DNA from: Sternotherus odoratus
Taxonomy: Eukaryota > Chordata > Testudines > Kinosternidae
Length of the DNA stretch: 64,000 nucleotides
Direction of reading: 5' to 3'
Assembly (NCBI GenBank): GCA_032164245.1
Contig: JAVMKO010000010.1
Span: forward strand, 45,716,848 to 45,780,847
In this document: positions 45,601 to 55,900 of the stretch, piece after piece
Layout of the letters: each line of letters begins with the position of its first letter
Numbering within the stretch: position 1 is the first letter of the stretch
Position numbers and translations under genes: made by a program
Notes under the pieces: generated by a model
Told to the model about the DNA's origin: nothing
The model's database searches: none
Seen by the model: the letters and a program-made list of their open reading frames with translations, nothing else

Positions 45601-46118
45601 TATCGGAGGGAGGGGAAGAGAGATGCGGGGGGGGGGGGGGGGGAGAGAAGTCTGTGACATTTTCCCTCCCTTCTGATTTTGCTGCTAGAGAGTGGGTGAC
45701 AGCAGACACTGGGTGCATACTTGCTTCCTGTTCCTAGCACTGCCCCAGTTCGCTTAGCAGACAAATGAAGCCATAAGGCGGCACCTTTAGTTCTTTTGTT
45801 TTCCCTTTCAGATGGGACTCCCGCACTCACTTTGTCGTTGCCGGCGTACCGAAAGCCGGAAATCCAGCCTTCCCCGCCCCAGAGCCCTCGCTGGGACTCT
45901 GGCGGGTAGTAGACTTGGACAGGCGCATCCTGCACCCGCTCTCGCTGGCCTGTTTTGGGGTTTAATTTGTATTTCGCCCCGAGGGGTTTCCAGTGAACGG
46001 GGGTGGCCGGCGGGTTCTCCTGGAGCGAGCGGAGGTAATGGGCCGGCAGACGGGCATGGATTCCCTGCTTCAGTTTCAGGGCCTCCCAGATCCGCGGCGG
46101 GTACTTGTGCAGCGGCAT
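39606..46118 (-). CDS. MRPL28: mitochondrial ribosomal protein L28 (bL28m)
   Basis: Structural protein of the large subunit of the mitochondrial ribosome. Coding exons: 46,118-45,831 (96 codons), 43,975-43,823 (51), 43,225-43,091 (45), 42,316-42,230 (29), 39,701-39,606 (31 plus TAG). All junctions are phase 0 and the total is 252 aa, close to the roughly 256 aa usual in vertebrates. It starts [20 protein letters not shown] and keeps the bL28 block [16 protein letters not shown]. Later blocks are [20 protein letters not shown] and [20 protein letters not shown]. Donors are GTGAGT/GTGGGT except intron 2, which starts GC. Intron 4 holds a solo LTR and intron 1 a hAT/CR1-tail repeat. The protein lacks odd residues and looks functional. 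Confidence 0.96.
40001..41476 (+). mobile_element. solo retroviral-type LTR in MRPL28 intron 4
   Basis: It begins TGTGACGAATC and ends near ...ATAGCAC, flanked by GTGAC at 39,996-40,000 and 41,477-41,481 (or a 6-bp duplication with one mismatch if it ends in CA at 41,475). TATAAAA lies at 40,431 and AATAAA at 41,391, giving the orientation plus, antisense to MRPL28. Without the nested MITE it is about 772 bp. No internal gag, pol or env remains, so it is a recombined solo LTR with no protein-coding capacity. Confidence 0.75.
40527..41230. mobile_element. hAT-like MITE nested in the solo LTR
   Basis: Terminal repeats TAGGGTATGGCTAGA and, inverted, AGGGCATGGTTAGACT. Flanks AAATGATT and AAATGACC match at 6 of 8. 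The core repeats TAGCGCT and has GCTTGCTGATGGC triplicated near 40,967-41,010. No coding capacity. Confidence 0.75.
42775..42832. repeat. short tandem duplication in MRPL28 intron 3-4 region
   Basis: AGATGCTAGATCATTTCTAG occurs twice, 24 bp apart, each followed by GCCT. It lies in intron 3. Confidence 0.8.
43445..43560 (+). mobile_element. CR1 fragment in MRPL28 intron 2
   Basis: TGGAATAATCTGCCCATCGA and the following ...GGACATGACCTCTTGCATCT resemble the CR1 ORF2 end and 3' UTR. Short and diverged. Confidence 0.5.
43823..43975 (-). other. MRPL28: MRPL28 coding exon 2 with a GC donor
   Basis: The exon runs from acceptor GTTAG|CTCTC to AAG|GCAAGG, 51 codons from [10 protein letters not shown] to LDFYILK. 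The next exon begins TPKVDLCSK, so the frame requires the GC donor exactly here. The surrounding donor consensus is otherwise strong, as is usual for GC-AG introns. Confidence 0.9.
45263..45533 (+). mobile_element. hAT-end fragment plus SINE/CR1 tail, MRPL28 intron 1
   Basis: CAGTGATTCTCAACCTGTGG at 45,263 is a hAT-type left terminus without a matching right end. From about 45,455 the sequence GGGGATTGGTCTTGCTTTGA through CCTGATATTCTATGA matches the 3' half of the SINE at 21.5 kb. Confidence 0.6.
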
Positions 46119-46600
46119 GGGGCGCGGTCGCTGGAACAGACAAGAGACGGGATCAGTCGGGCTCTCCGGGGCCCAGGCAGCCCGGCGCTCCTAGCCCCAC
46201 GGGACGACCCGGGGGGGCGCCGCCATCGCAGGCTCTTGAGGGGACCCTGACCCTTAAAATCCCTTCCCCCCCCCCCAAGAGCGTCACTGCGCCTCCCACC
46301 GCCCCCAGCCCTACTGCCCCCCTCCGGCTCCCTCCGAGCCCATCTACAGCGCACCTACCGCGGCCACCGCCCACTCACGCAGACAGCGCGAACGCCCGCC
46401 TCTTGCCACCGGAAACAGAACCCGGCAGCCTGCGACGCTCTCCCCAGACGCCCCCATTGGCTGCCGCTGCTGTCACTCGCAAGCCCCGCCCCCTCCCCTC
46501 GGGGTCGTGGAGAAAGCGCGAGCGGGGAAGAGCCGAGGAGCGGGCCATGGAGCGTCTGCAAAAGAGCAGAGCCCGGTGTCAGACACTCGAGGGAGTGTAG
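45830..46600 (-). promoter_or_regulatory. MRPL28: MRPL28 GC-rich promoter and likely non-coding exon 1
   Basis: CpG-dense sequence spans exon 1 coding and upstream to about 46,560. An acceptor-like CTGTTCCAG lies 12 bases before the ATG, and a strong donor GC|GTGAGT lies at 46,379/46,378. A non-coding first exon ending at 46,379 therefore fits, with transcription starting somewhere at about 46,400-46,560. No TATA box was seen. Open frames up to 262 codons on the plus strand are composition artefacts. Confidence 0.65.
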
Positions 46601-46765
46601 CCAATTTACCAGTACCACTCCACCGGTATAATTGTACCACTACAGCTCTAGGGGGGGTAACTCCCTTGGTGAATGCTCCTATTCTGGAGCGATTTTCTTC
46701 TGGCTTGGCTGAGGTTGCTTTGAAAGCAATGTCTGTACGCCCTTTGACAGCCTGTACAGGGTGAT

Positions 46766-47175
46766 AGAGTCCTGTGGCACCTTAAAGACTAACTAAAGTA
46801 TTGGAGCATAAGCTTTCGTGGGCTAATACCCACTTTGTCAGATGCAAGCAGTGGAAGTGTCCAGGGGCAGGTATAGAAAAGTAGGCAAGAACCAGGTAGG
46901 AGGTAACAAGGTTAGTCCAATTAGGCTGAACCAGCTTGTTATCTCAAATCAGGGAGGGTGGGTTATTCTTCTAGCAGTTGAATAGGGGGGGTGAACTCTG
47001 AGAGAGGAGAAGCTATTTTTGTAATTAGCAAGCCACTCAAGGTCTTTGTTCAGTCCCAGATTGATTGTGTTAAATTTGCAAATGAATTGCAGCTCTGCAG
47101 TTTCTCTTTGCAGTCTGGACTTGAAGTTTTTTTGCTGCAGTATGGTGACTTTTAAATCTGTAATTGTGAGTGGCA
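46766..47175 (-). mobile_element. Penelope-like element, 3' fragment
   Basis: Minus codons at 47,170-46,949 repeat the last 70 or so residues of the 693-aa protein (LQRETAELQFICKFNTINLG). The 3' UTR and tail follow to 46,766. It is 5'-truncated at about 47,170. Its hammerhead-like core reads CTGACAA with the stem GTGGG/CCCAC and GAAA kept (46,814-46,841). It lies about 200 bp upstream of the MRPL28 promoter region. Confidence 0.92.
46812..46842 (-). ncRNA. hammerhead-like motif, one core change
   Basis: On the minus strand: CTGACAA, stem-loop GTGGG-TATTAG-CCCAC, GAAA, GC-TTAT-GC. CTGANGA would be expected, so only the sixth core base is changed (G to A). It is one of the two closest copies to a functional core in the window. 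Confidence 0.5.
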
Positions 47176-48210
47176 AGAGCTGTGCAGTCTGCTACCCGCA
47201 GTTTTCTGCATCTGTAGTTTTAGGCTGTCAGCTGCATCAGACCGTGTGATTCAGCTGCCAGTGCTGGTGGCCTGTGCAGGATGAGATGGGGTGGGTGGCA
47301 GTCAGCCCTGACCCACGCAATAGTACATAACATGGGGAACATCACCTTTCAACCAATCTTCTTCCACAGCCCTGCTGGCCCTCCCGTTGCTCTGGAGTGA
47401 GTCCCTGCCTTGTGCACATGAACAGAAACAGGCCAATTAAATGTGGGAAAGTACTGTGGCTCACTCGCAATGCAAACAGAGAAATCCTGCTGCAGCCAGG
47501 AAGGGCAGGAGAAGCCATTCTCCAGTGTGCTGTGAAAAGTACATCCTCATTGAGGCCTGTGCCAGTCGGGACTTCCTACACAAAGTTTTGCTATTGGCCT
47601 TGGAGGAGGCTGGAGCAACTATCTATTTCAAGAAAGATTCCCTCCTTCCTAACTCCAGTACATCTACACCAGAAAATTAGACCCAGCTACAATAATATAA
47701 ATAGAACATTTTGTAAGAGACAGAAGATGGGGGAATAAGGCCAGCACTGACTCGCACAAGCAATAGCGGAGGAACAATTCCACTGAATGATGCTGCTTTA
47801 GATGTTTGGTCAGGGTTCCCCCACATGAGGGAGGGAGATCATGGTTCAGCTCTTCTGCCAACAACCCTGGCAGGAAATGACCATTTTCATGTCCTTGCCT
47901 GCCTGTTCAGCACTCTGCGTGCAATGAAGTTGGTGCTTCCAGGGCAGTTTCTACTGGATACTTATGCAAACCACAAAAGCCACCAACATGGTCTCAGCAG
48001 AGCGCTATGGACTGAATAGGCCACAAAGCCTGAACTCTTTTCTCCCTCACATAACGGGTTCCCTAGGAAAGGGGACTCACAGGTAGAGAGGGGAGAACAT
48101 GCACTGCCCCTGCCTATGCTGAACTTGTTCTATGGAGAGATTACTTCAGTCTCCAGGGCACCATCACCACACAATCATCCCCATGAAAGAAAAGACTGGC
48201 TGGGACTTCA
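47176..48210. other. intergenic between MRPL28 and PGAP6
   Basis: Nothing recognised. The 113-codon plus frame at 47,397-47,738 overlaps others and has no domain. Confidence 0.4.
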
Positions 48211-48226
48211 GAACTTTGTTTTGCTT

Positions 48227-49925
48227 TTTATTTGATTTCTCGCCTTAGACATACAAATATAAAATCCCATTCCAGAAAGTGCCATTGCAGATTGGACGAT
48301 CTCAAGTACAATTACATTTATTAAATTATAAAAACAGGAAGTTTTAAAATTCACTATATACAATAAAATTAGACCACAAATATTACAGCCAAAAAGTATT
48401 TAAATATTGGCATCTTCTCAAATTCTACCCGAGGTAACTAACAAAATATTTATTTCTCCCAGTAAACTTATATAAGAGTATTCTTTCCAATCGTAGTGTT
48501 GTGGATGAAGAGGAATAAGACTAGCAAAATAATTACAGGGATTTACCCCCACCCCCATCCCAAAGCTCAAGGTGCTTCACAGCATTGAAAACTATATTAA
48601 AGAGGCATAAATTAGAATATTATTGCTCCATCTAGTTAATATGCAGCATTCTAGGTACGAAAGAGTTGCAAACAATGTATTACAGTCCTCTAAGGCCAAG
48701 TGCTCAGCTTACAATTAAGTAGTATCAACTGAGGGGAAAGTGCTAAAAACTGGTGATTAAGTTATAGGAATCCCAGAGTGCTTGAAATCCTGCTCCAACA
48801 AGGTACAAAATCGCTAACTAGAGCCTTGCTACGGGAAGTGAAAGGAACAATAAGACATACCCACGCCTATAGCAGAATAACAAAGGCCGATAGATTTGGG
48901 AAATTATATCTCAATATATATCTCAATCCTGTCTTCATGTTGCTTGGAACAACTAATATGTCGGACTACCACAACACTTAGTGTAACCACACAGCCTCTT
49001 CCATACAAATTCACATGTCCTGGAAGTAGCATGGAGTGAAGAGATAAAAGCGTTCCTAAACAGCCTGCAATAGCCATAACCATTTTTTCCCTTCTATCAG
49101 TGGCTTTTTTATCTAGGTACAATGAGTGTTATTCGCTCATCTGTATATCTGTTTGAAAAAAAAAATTGTAAAGAAATATGGCAACCAATGTGAAATTCTC
49201 ATCTCTGCTTCTACTCCAGGAGTAAAATGCAGGTCAATTCAGCTTGCAGGTCTTCCCCAGATTTACCTGCACCAAATCCAGCCCAGACCCCCTGAAGAGA
49301 ACTTGTTGGAATTTTAAGATAGCTGGTGGCTGGATTAGTTGCTAGAGCAGGGTAAAGCTTGAGGTTGTAAGCAGCTGGCAAAATGCTGGGCTATTTTTCA
49401 AAAGCCAAATAATCTTACCCAGAGAAAGTGCCCTTAATTAACAGCTTACACTCTTCTCCCCTTCCCCAACCACATGTTTTAAACAGAGCCTTTGCGGTCT
49501 TCCTCTGCAGCTGATCATTGTGAAGGAAGGATCCTTGATGTCAAATAGCAGTCAGATTCCATATCGTATACAGGAAATATAGCACAGGTAACAGCGAGCC
49601 CCAGACCAGCTGTCATGGCAGGAAGGGAATGGAGCTGTCGTCTTTTTGGTGGCATGTGGATGCAGGCTATTCCTTTATTTCTAAAAACACATTAGAAGCC
49701 TCTCCCTATCCCATGGAAGGGTGCGGGGACTCCTTGTCACCATCTTCCCTGGAGGCAAAGGCCCACAGTCAAACCTTTTCCTGCCATCGTGCTGCCCTGG
49801 CTAGCCAACAAGTGCATTACTGAGTTCGGCGCATGCACAGGTGGCAGTTCTCACTGGTCTGGAGAAGAGGGGCGGAAGCAAAGGCCTCCATCCCACTGGC
49901 CTGTAGCCCTGCATGCCAGCCCCAG
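48227..49925 (-). other. PGAP6: probable PGAP6 3' UTR
   Basis: A/T-rich sequence follows the PGAP6 stop at 49,926. AATAAA on the minus strand at 48,232-48,227 would give a 1.7-kb 3' UTR. Other AATAAA sites near 48,320 and 48,450 are alternatives. Transcript evidence is not available. Confidence 0.5.
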
Positions 49926-52900
49926 TCAGGTCACCGTGTAGAGCTCCTCACGGTCATTTTTGCATATCTGATAGCGACAGATGAGCTTCTGTGACCAGGC
50001 CCAGGGCTTCTTATGCTTGTCACAAGGCGGGAGTAGGAAAGCCACGCTGCTGGCCACCAGGATGTGCCAGATGCTGTGCGTGTAGTAGTAGTTGTCATTG
50101 GTTTCCATGAATGCATACACTGAGATAGCAACGAAAGCCAAGGTGATCCCTGGAATGAGGTAGAAAACCCAGCGCTTCCATGAGGTGGGGTAGCAATGGC
50201 GTCGCTTCACACCGTGGTAAACCTAAAGGCACAATACCAAAGAAGGGTTATAGCAACACAGACCCACTTCTTCTGTGGGGACCAGCAGACGCTAACACTG
50301 GTACCCAGGGATCCAGACAGGAGGGGAGCAAACCAATAACTAAGAAGTCTGCAACTCCCAGCAAGAGAGGTCACTAGTCCCATCTCAGTCCTGAGGAAGG
50401 AAGCTAAGAGTCCACCCCAGCAATGCCTGGACTTGTTTATTTTGTATTCAGGGCTCCAAATACCTTCAGTTAATAGAACAACCGAGTTACATATTTAAAC
50501 ACGCAGCACTAGGCAATGCCAAGTCATGGTCACTGTACCTTTAAAGGCCCAGAGCACATATGTAGCCAGCAATCACAGTTCGGCCATGAGACATGCCAGC
50601 GAGTTAGAGCTGCCAGAGCAACTGGGCCAGGCTGAGATTGGTAACCTGGGAATTCCTCAGTTAACTTTTGGCAACAAGTTAAGGAAGAGACAAAATTTAG
50701 AAGTACCTAAGCCTTCCCCCTCCCCAGGTCACCCTGATCCATGGGCAGAGGGGAGGCTGCATGAAGTCTGCTCATCAGTGCAGGCAGGGATCTCATCCCA
50801 CGCAGCAACTGTGGTAGCTCCTCCCTGCTCCCACCTTGTCAAGAACATGCTTCTCAAAGCAGTAATAAATGGAGCCCAGCTCCAGCCCAGCAGCCAGTCA
50901 CTTACCCATGCAATGATCATGATGATGAGAGCAAAAAGACAGGGGCCCATCATGTTCCAAATGCCTCTGCGGTCCAGCTGCAGGGACATGGCGATTAACA
51001 GGGTCCCCAACACAAAGAGAACCTACGCAAGAGGAGAGGACAACACTGACGTCAGGAACGTACCTATCAGACTGTCTTAAAGTCTATACACTATACACTG
51101 CAGTCACTTGGCTCCTGTGGGTGCCGATGTCCTAACTCAGACGCAGGGTCCCTGGAAGGGAGAATCCTGCAGAGAGCGGCCAGAATCTGGACAGGATACA
51201 ACAGCACAGCATAAAAAAGGCTACCTGGGCCTGGACAAACAGAAGCTTCACAGCCACCCGCCAATGTGGCTTTGGCTTGGGCCCCAAGAGCACAGTGACC
51301 TTTGCTCACTTGGACCAGTTAGTTATGGAAATAGGACTCTGTCAGAATCTTCTAGGAATGTACATGCAAAAGGCCAAGCCCCCGACACTGATGCAGGGAA
51401 CAGGCTGCATGGCCCAGCGCTCAGGAAGCCAGGAAATGCCAATGTTACAGTTGAACATGCAGCCTTAGTGCTTGTCTGTATTAGAAATGTTGCACTGGCT
51501 TTTAAACTAAACCGATCTTGTGAAACAGATTCCCTTTTCTATAGAGCAGGCCTTTGAATCATATGCACACTTTACATGAGAACCCTTCCTTGTGGGACTA
51601 CAACCAGTCGACTCTCCATTCCCGGACTGGCTGGTAGACTGTGGAATTAAGAGTAGAACAGCTGCCCTTGTGCTGATCCCTGAGTGTTTCACGTTGCAGG
51701 GTGACTGGTGCTTTGTGCAAGCGAATGCCCATTACTCACATATTTTAAGATTTTCTTCACTCGGGCCATACACAGGATCGTCACCCAAATAGCGACTACA
51801 GAACCCAGAAAGTCACAGTACTGCAGAGTATCGTAATCCATGATGCACATCACAGCAACTCCTGGCTGGTCACACGCATGGTAGAACTAGAGGCAGGGAA
51901 CAAGAAGAGCCGAGTGCAGCAGAAGGCCAACACGCTTGCATGGCCAAGCTCCTTTTTGGACGGAGTTGACAGACAAATACAAAAGGCTCAGACCTGGAGC
52001 TACAGAATACCTGCAGGGAAGGTCTCCTGGTGCCTTGTTGCAGGCATGGAGAGCATCTGCTTCTGAACTGTATTTGTTGTTGACAGACCTGCCAAGGGCT
52101 GAGGGGGAGGAAACTCTGGTTTCTCACCAGACTCAGAAGTCCTTCCCCAAGTGCCTGGGATAGATCAGCCTCACATGACATCCCTGTTCAGGTCCCCCAG
52201 AGATCTTGCCAAGAGGCCCCTGGCTGACAGGGGAAAGGGAGCACCTGATATTTCTAGTTTAAAAGAGCTGCAAAGCAAACAGGTTTTGAAGGCAGCAGCA
52301 GTTTTGCTCCGCAGATCACCAATAGGGCTCAAGATCCGAGGCAGGAGCTGGGCGATCTTGTTCTTTGGAGACTGCACTGTTTCAAGTCACAGTAGCAGCA
52401 CCCCCCATGCTCGTTCCCCTTCTGCGACCTCCTTGTCGCCCTGCTCAGTCCTGACTAATGCCTCCCCTTTGCCTCCTTGCAGCAATTCAATTGCCTCGTT
52501 GGATTCCCTGCACTCAGTGGGGGACGAACTAGGAACAGCACGGGGTGTATTCCCCAGGGCTCCCGTCCTGATCTGCTATGCGGAAGTGGGAGAGCTGTTC
52601 CAGTACTAGAAGTGTCATACTTTAGATATGATCCCTTACGAGCCCTCTCATGGGCTAAGTGGAAGGTCCAGGCTACAGGCCACTATCCTAGCTAGCCAAG
52701 CAGAGTGTGAGCTGTCACAGAGCACAGTGTGGCTGCCCCCGGGCCTGCATGGGATGCTAACATGACACTGGAAGGGGGCAGGCTGATGAGGATATTTTTC
52801 ATGCTAAGCTTTGAACTGAGCTGCAGCCATGTTCAGCTTCATCAGCACAGGCTCAGGCATGGGTCTGTTTTCCACTGGAGGTGCCCGGCTGATGGCAGTG

Positions 52901-55900
52901 AGCGTTCTGAAGAACTGTGGGGGCTACAGGAAGAGAAGACCCTCAGCTAAGCCTCTCCCTCTCAGGTACAGAGAAGCGGACTACAGGAGCCGTCCCTTTC
53001 AGGGTGGGGAGGGCCCAACACTCTGGGGAGGGCCCAACACCCTGCACCAACTTGCTGCTGGGTGGCAGAGCAAACAGACATGACTTACCGTGGAGAAGAA
53101 CATGGTGTAGGTGTAAACAGAGGCCTCCACCAGGTAGTAGCGATACAGAGCAACTGCAATGGCTGGCAGGAACATGAGGTTACTGAGCGTGAGCAGAAGG
53201 GTGGCCAGATTCTGTGAGCCGACAGACTGGGCTTTAGTGTCATCAGTGCAGCTCCATCCGCCCCAACCTGGCACACATCAGAGAGAGGTTACAATGGCAC
53301 ATCTCCAGGGCTTCCATAACATGCCAACAGCTGCCCAAGGATTCCCTAGCACAGGCACACACAACCCATCCCCACACATGACAAATTCCACATCCCTCTC
53401 AATCTCCTCTCCCCATATCCTGTGGGTGACCGAATGCACTTGCTGCATTAGCCATCTGCCTATTCCCCTGTTCCTGCAGCCCCAGGCTTTGTTGCAGCAG
53501 CTCATGCTGGCAGGGAATGGGGAGGACTGAACCTTCAGGAAAGATTGCTGTGCTGGGGTCACAGTGATCCCAATAAATAACATCATTGGCTGGCGGTAAC
53601 AAGAGACAAATGGACCCTAGACCTCTTCCTGCTCCTGGCGCTTAGCTAGGGTCCCAGCTAACATGGCTCCAACTGCCCATCTGAAATCTGGGTCAGGGCT
53701 CAAAGGGGAGATTCCTACAAAGCCAGAGAACCAAGATTGAAAACCACTGTGACAGTTTACAGAGGAGGCTGCATTCTCGCTCTAGGGCCACATGGCTGCA
53801 GCCAGACGGCCAGGAAGCAACTGGCTGGAATTTGAGGACAGTCAGGGGTTTGGGGCAAATATCACCTCTGTCTGTGAGGAGTTTATGATTTTATCAATTT
53901 TGTCCAGAGCTGGAAGGATCTGTCAAGTAATTACTGTGAAACCTCAGACTGCAGTGAGTTTGCCAGCCACTTGCTCTGAGCCATTGAGAGTCCCAGGTCC
54001 AGGAGTGTGGGTTAGTTTTGATTGGATGCCAATTCTGTTGATTGACTAGATGGGTGTCACCCTCCAAAACAGGTTTGTAGGGTGAATATTGAGTTAGGAA
54101 TTGCAGAGCTCATGCTAACACTCCAGTATTCATTGGCCCTGTTGGGCTACTCATCGAAAGCATACACAACGGTCCAAGAAGTGCAAAATGCTGGTTTTGA
54201 TGTGCCTGTACGTTTTCAGAAAAGACATGGAGGGATTCACCCAGATCTGCAATTTAGGAGGAAAGTCTAGAAGCCCATCTATGAATTCCAGTGCTGATCT
54301 CATCATAATACAATGAATAGTGTAGGGTAGGTAGGACCTACCCATGTCTCAGGAACTGGGCTAAGGTCTAAGGGACATGGTTTTATCCCACCACGCTGTA
54401 ACTCAGATATGTTGCAACAGACAGGGAACAGGCATCCCTCCCAACCCCCAATGGCTACACAGGCCATAAACACATATAAGCAACTAGCTAAGTCATCCTG
54501 CATTTTCCTTGGGCTATTTTCTTTTTGATACAGACTCATGGCTCGCAAGGCCAAAAAACATGTAGGAGCCCTTTGTAGATCACTGCATTCCTAAGGGTGA
54601 GTGGCCTTTGTCTCACTCCAGTACCCTGTCCCAGGACTGCCTGCATTGCTGTCCTATAGTGATGCCACTGGAAGATCCCCTTCCTTATGAAAATAGCTCC
54701 AGGACTGTGAAGTTGGGCTCAGAGCAGCCAGAGGCCCCTTCTCCAGGTGTTCCAAGTTGGAGGTGGCTGTAGCTGCTGCAGATGGGCTATTCCAGTGCTC
54801 TTCACTAGCACGGGGGTCTCTGAGCATTGCCTGTGCAGGGGCCACATGAGGGGCTGTGGTTTCACCCTACACTCTCCAGCTCCATGAGCCCCTGGACTCC
54901 ATTGCCTGCACATCAGAGTCTCTACACAGGAAAGGGGAAGTTCTGCCTCAGAGTGGACATACAGGTCTGCTGGGAGGCTGGCCCAGGCTCCGGAGAGAGG
55001 GGACTCACCAGCTTTGCAGCTGCAGCCAGCGTAGAGGTAACCATGTCTTCTCAGAAGACTGCACTGTCCATATGTCCCACAGTCATCGAAGCAGGGGGTG
55101 AGGTATGTGGAGACGGTCACTTTGGTTTTCGTTTTGTTACATTCCCTGCAGCCAGAGGAGATTTGACAAATGAGCCTGAATGTGAGATTTGACAAATGAG
55201 CCTGAATCTGCTGCCAATAGAACACACTCTGATCCCCTCCCTAGGATAACCGAAGGCTAGTACACAACTTGGAGCCCTTCCCCACACTGGGGCCATGAGA
55301 TCCTGGGCTGATGCCACCCTGGCAGTCCCCCCGTTCAGTGTGTTGGGCTCCCTGTGCTGCGCTGCCAGTGACCTGATCTCCACTTGTAGACTTGCCCCTC
55401 TCCAGGGGCTGGAGGAATGCTGCAGACAGCGGACACCACTCTGGGCAGTCAACCCTTCCCTTGCTGCATGCTACGGAGCACCCATAACAGCACCAAAGTG
55501 GTGTGTCCAGGCCTCCAGAGCCTCCTGGACCACAGTTATAAATGGATATGAAAAGTGTGTTTGTGGGGGCTCCTCAGAAAAAGTAGGTTAGAGAAACCTC
55601 CCCCCTGGGTATCACAAAGAGCCTGGCACCCCCCTCCAGCTGGCCTGTCCCTCCTGTTGTGTGTCCCTCCCCCCCCCCCCCCAGGGAACCTGATGCAGGA
55701 CCAAACCCAGCAGAGTACTTTTGAGGTCTCTGGACAGTCTCCTCTGAAATGTCTCCGAGGAGGATGCTGCCACCCAGCCCCTGGCAGGATGCGAGATGGA
55801 TGTAAACATTCCAGCACTGCCCCAACCCAGATACCTCCCGCCTCAAACCACCTCCTGTTGTCACCCACAGAAACACAGTGGGAGTGGGAGGGGCACGGAG

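Noticed and set aside
45812..46600. 262-codon plus-strand frame over the MRPL28 promoter
   Set aside because: It is antisense to MRPL28 exon 1 in a CpG-dense region, has a Pro/Ala/Arg-rich translation and shows no domain.
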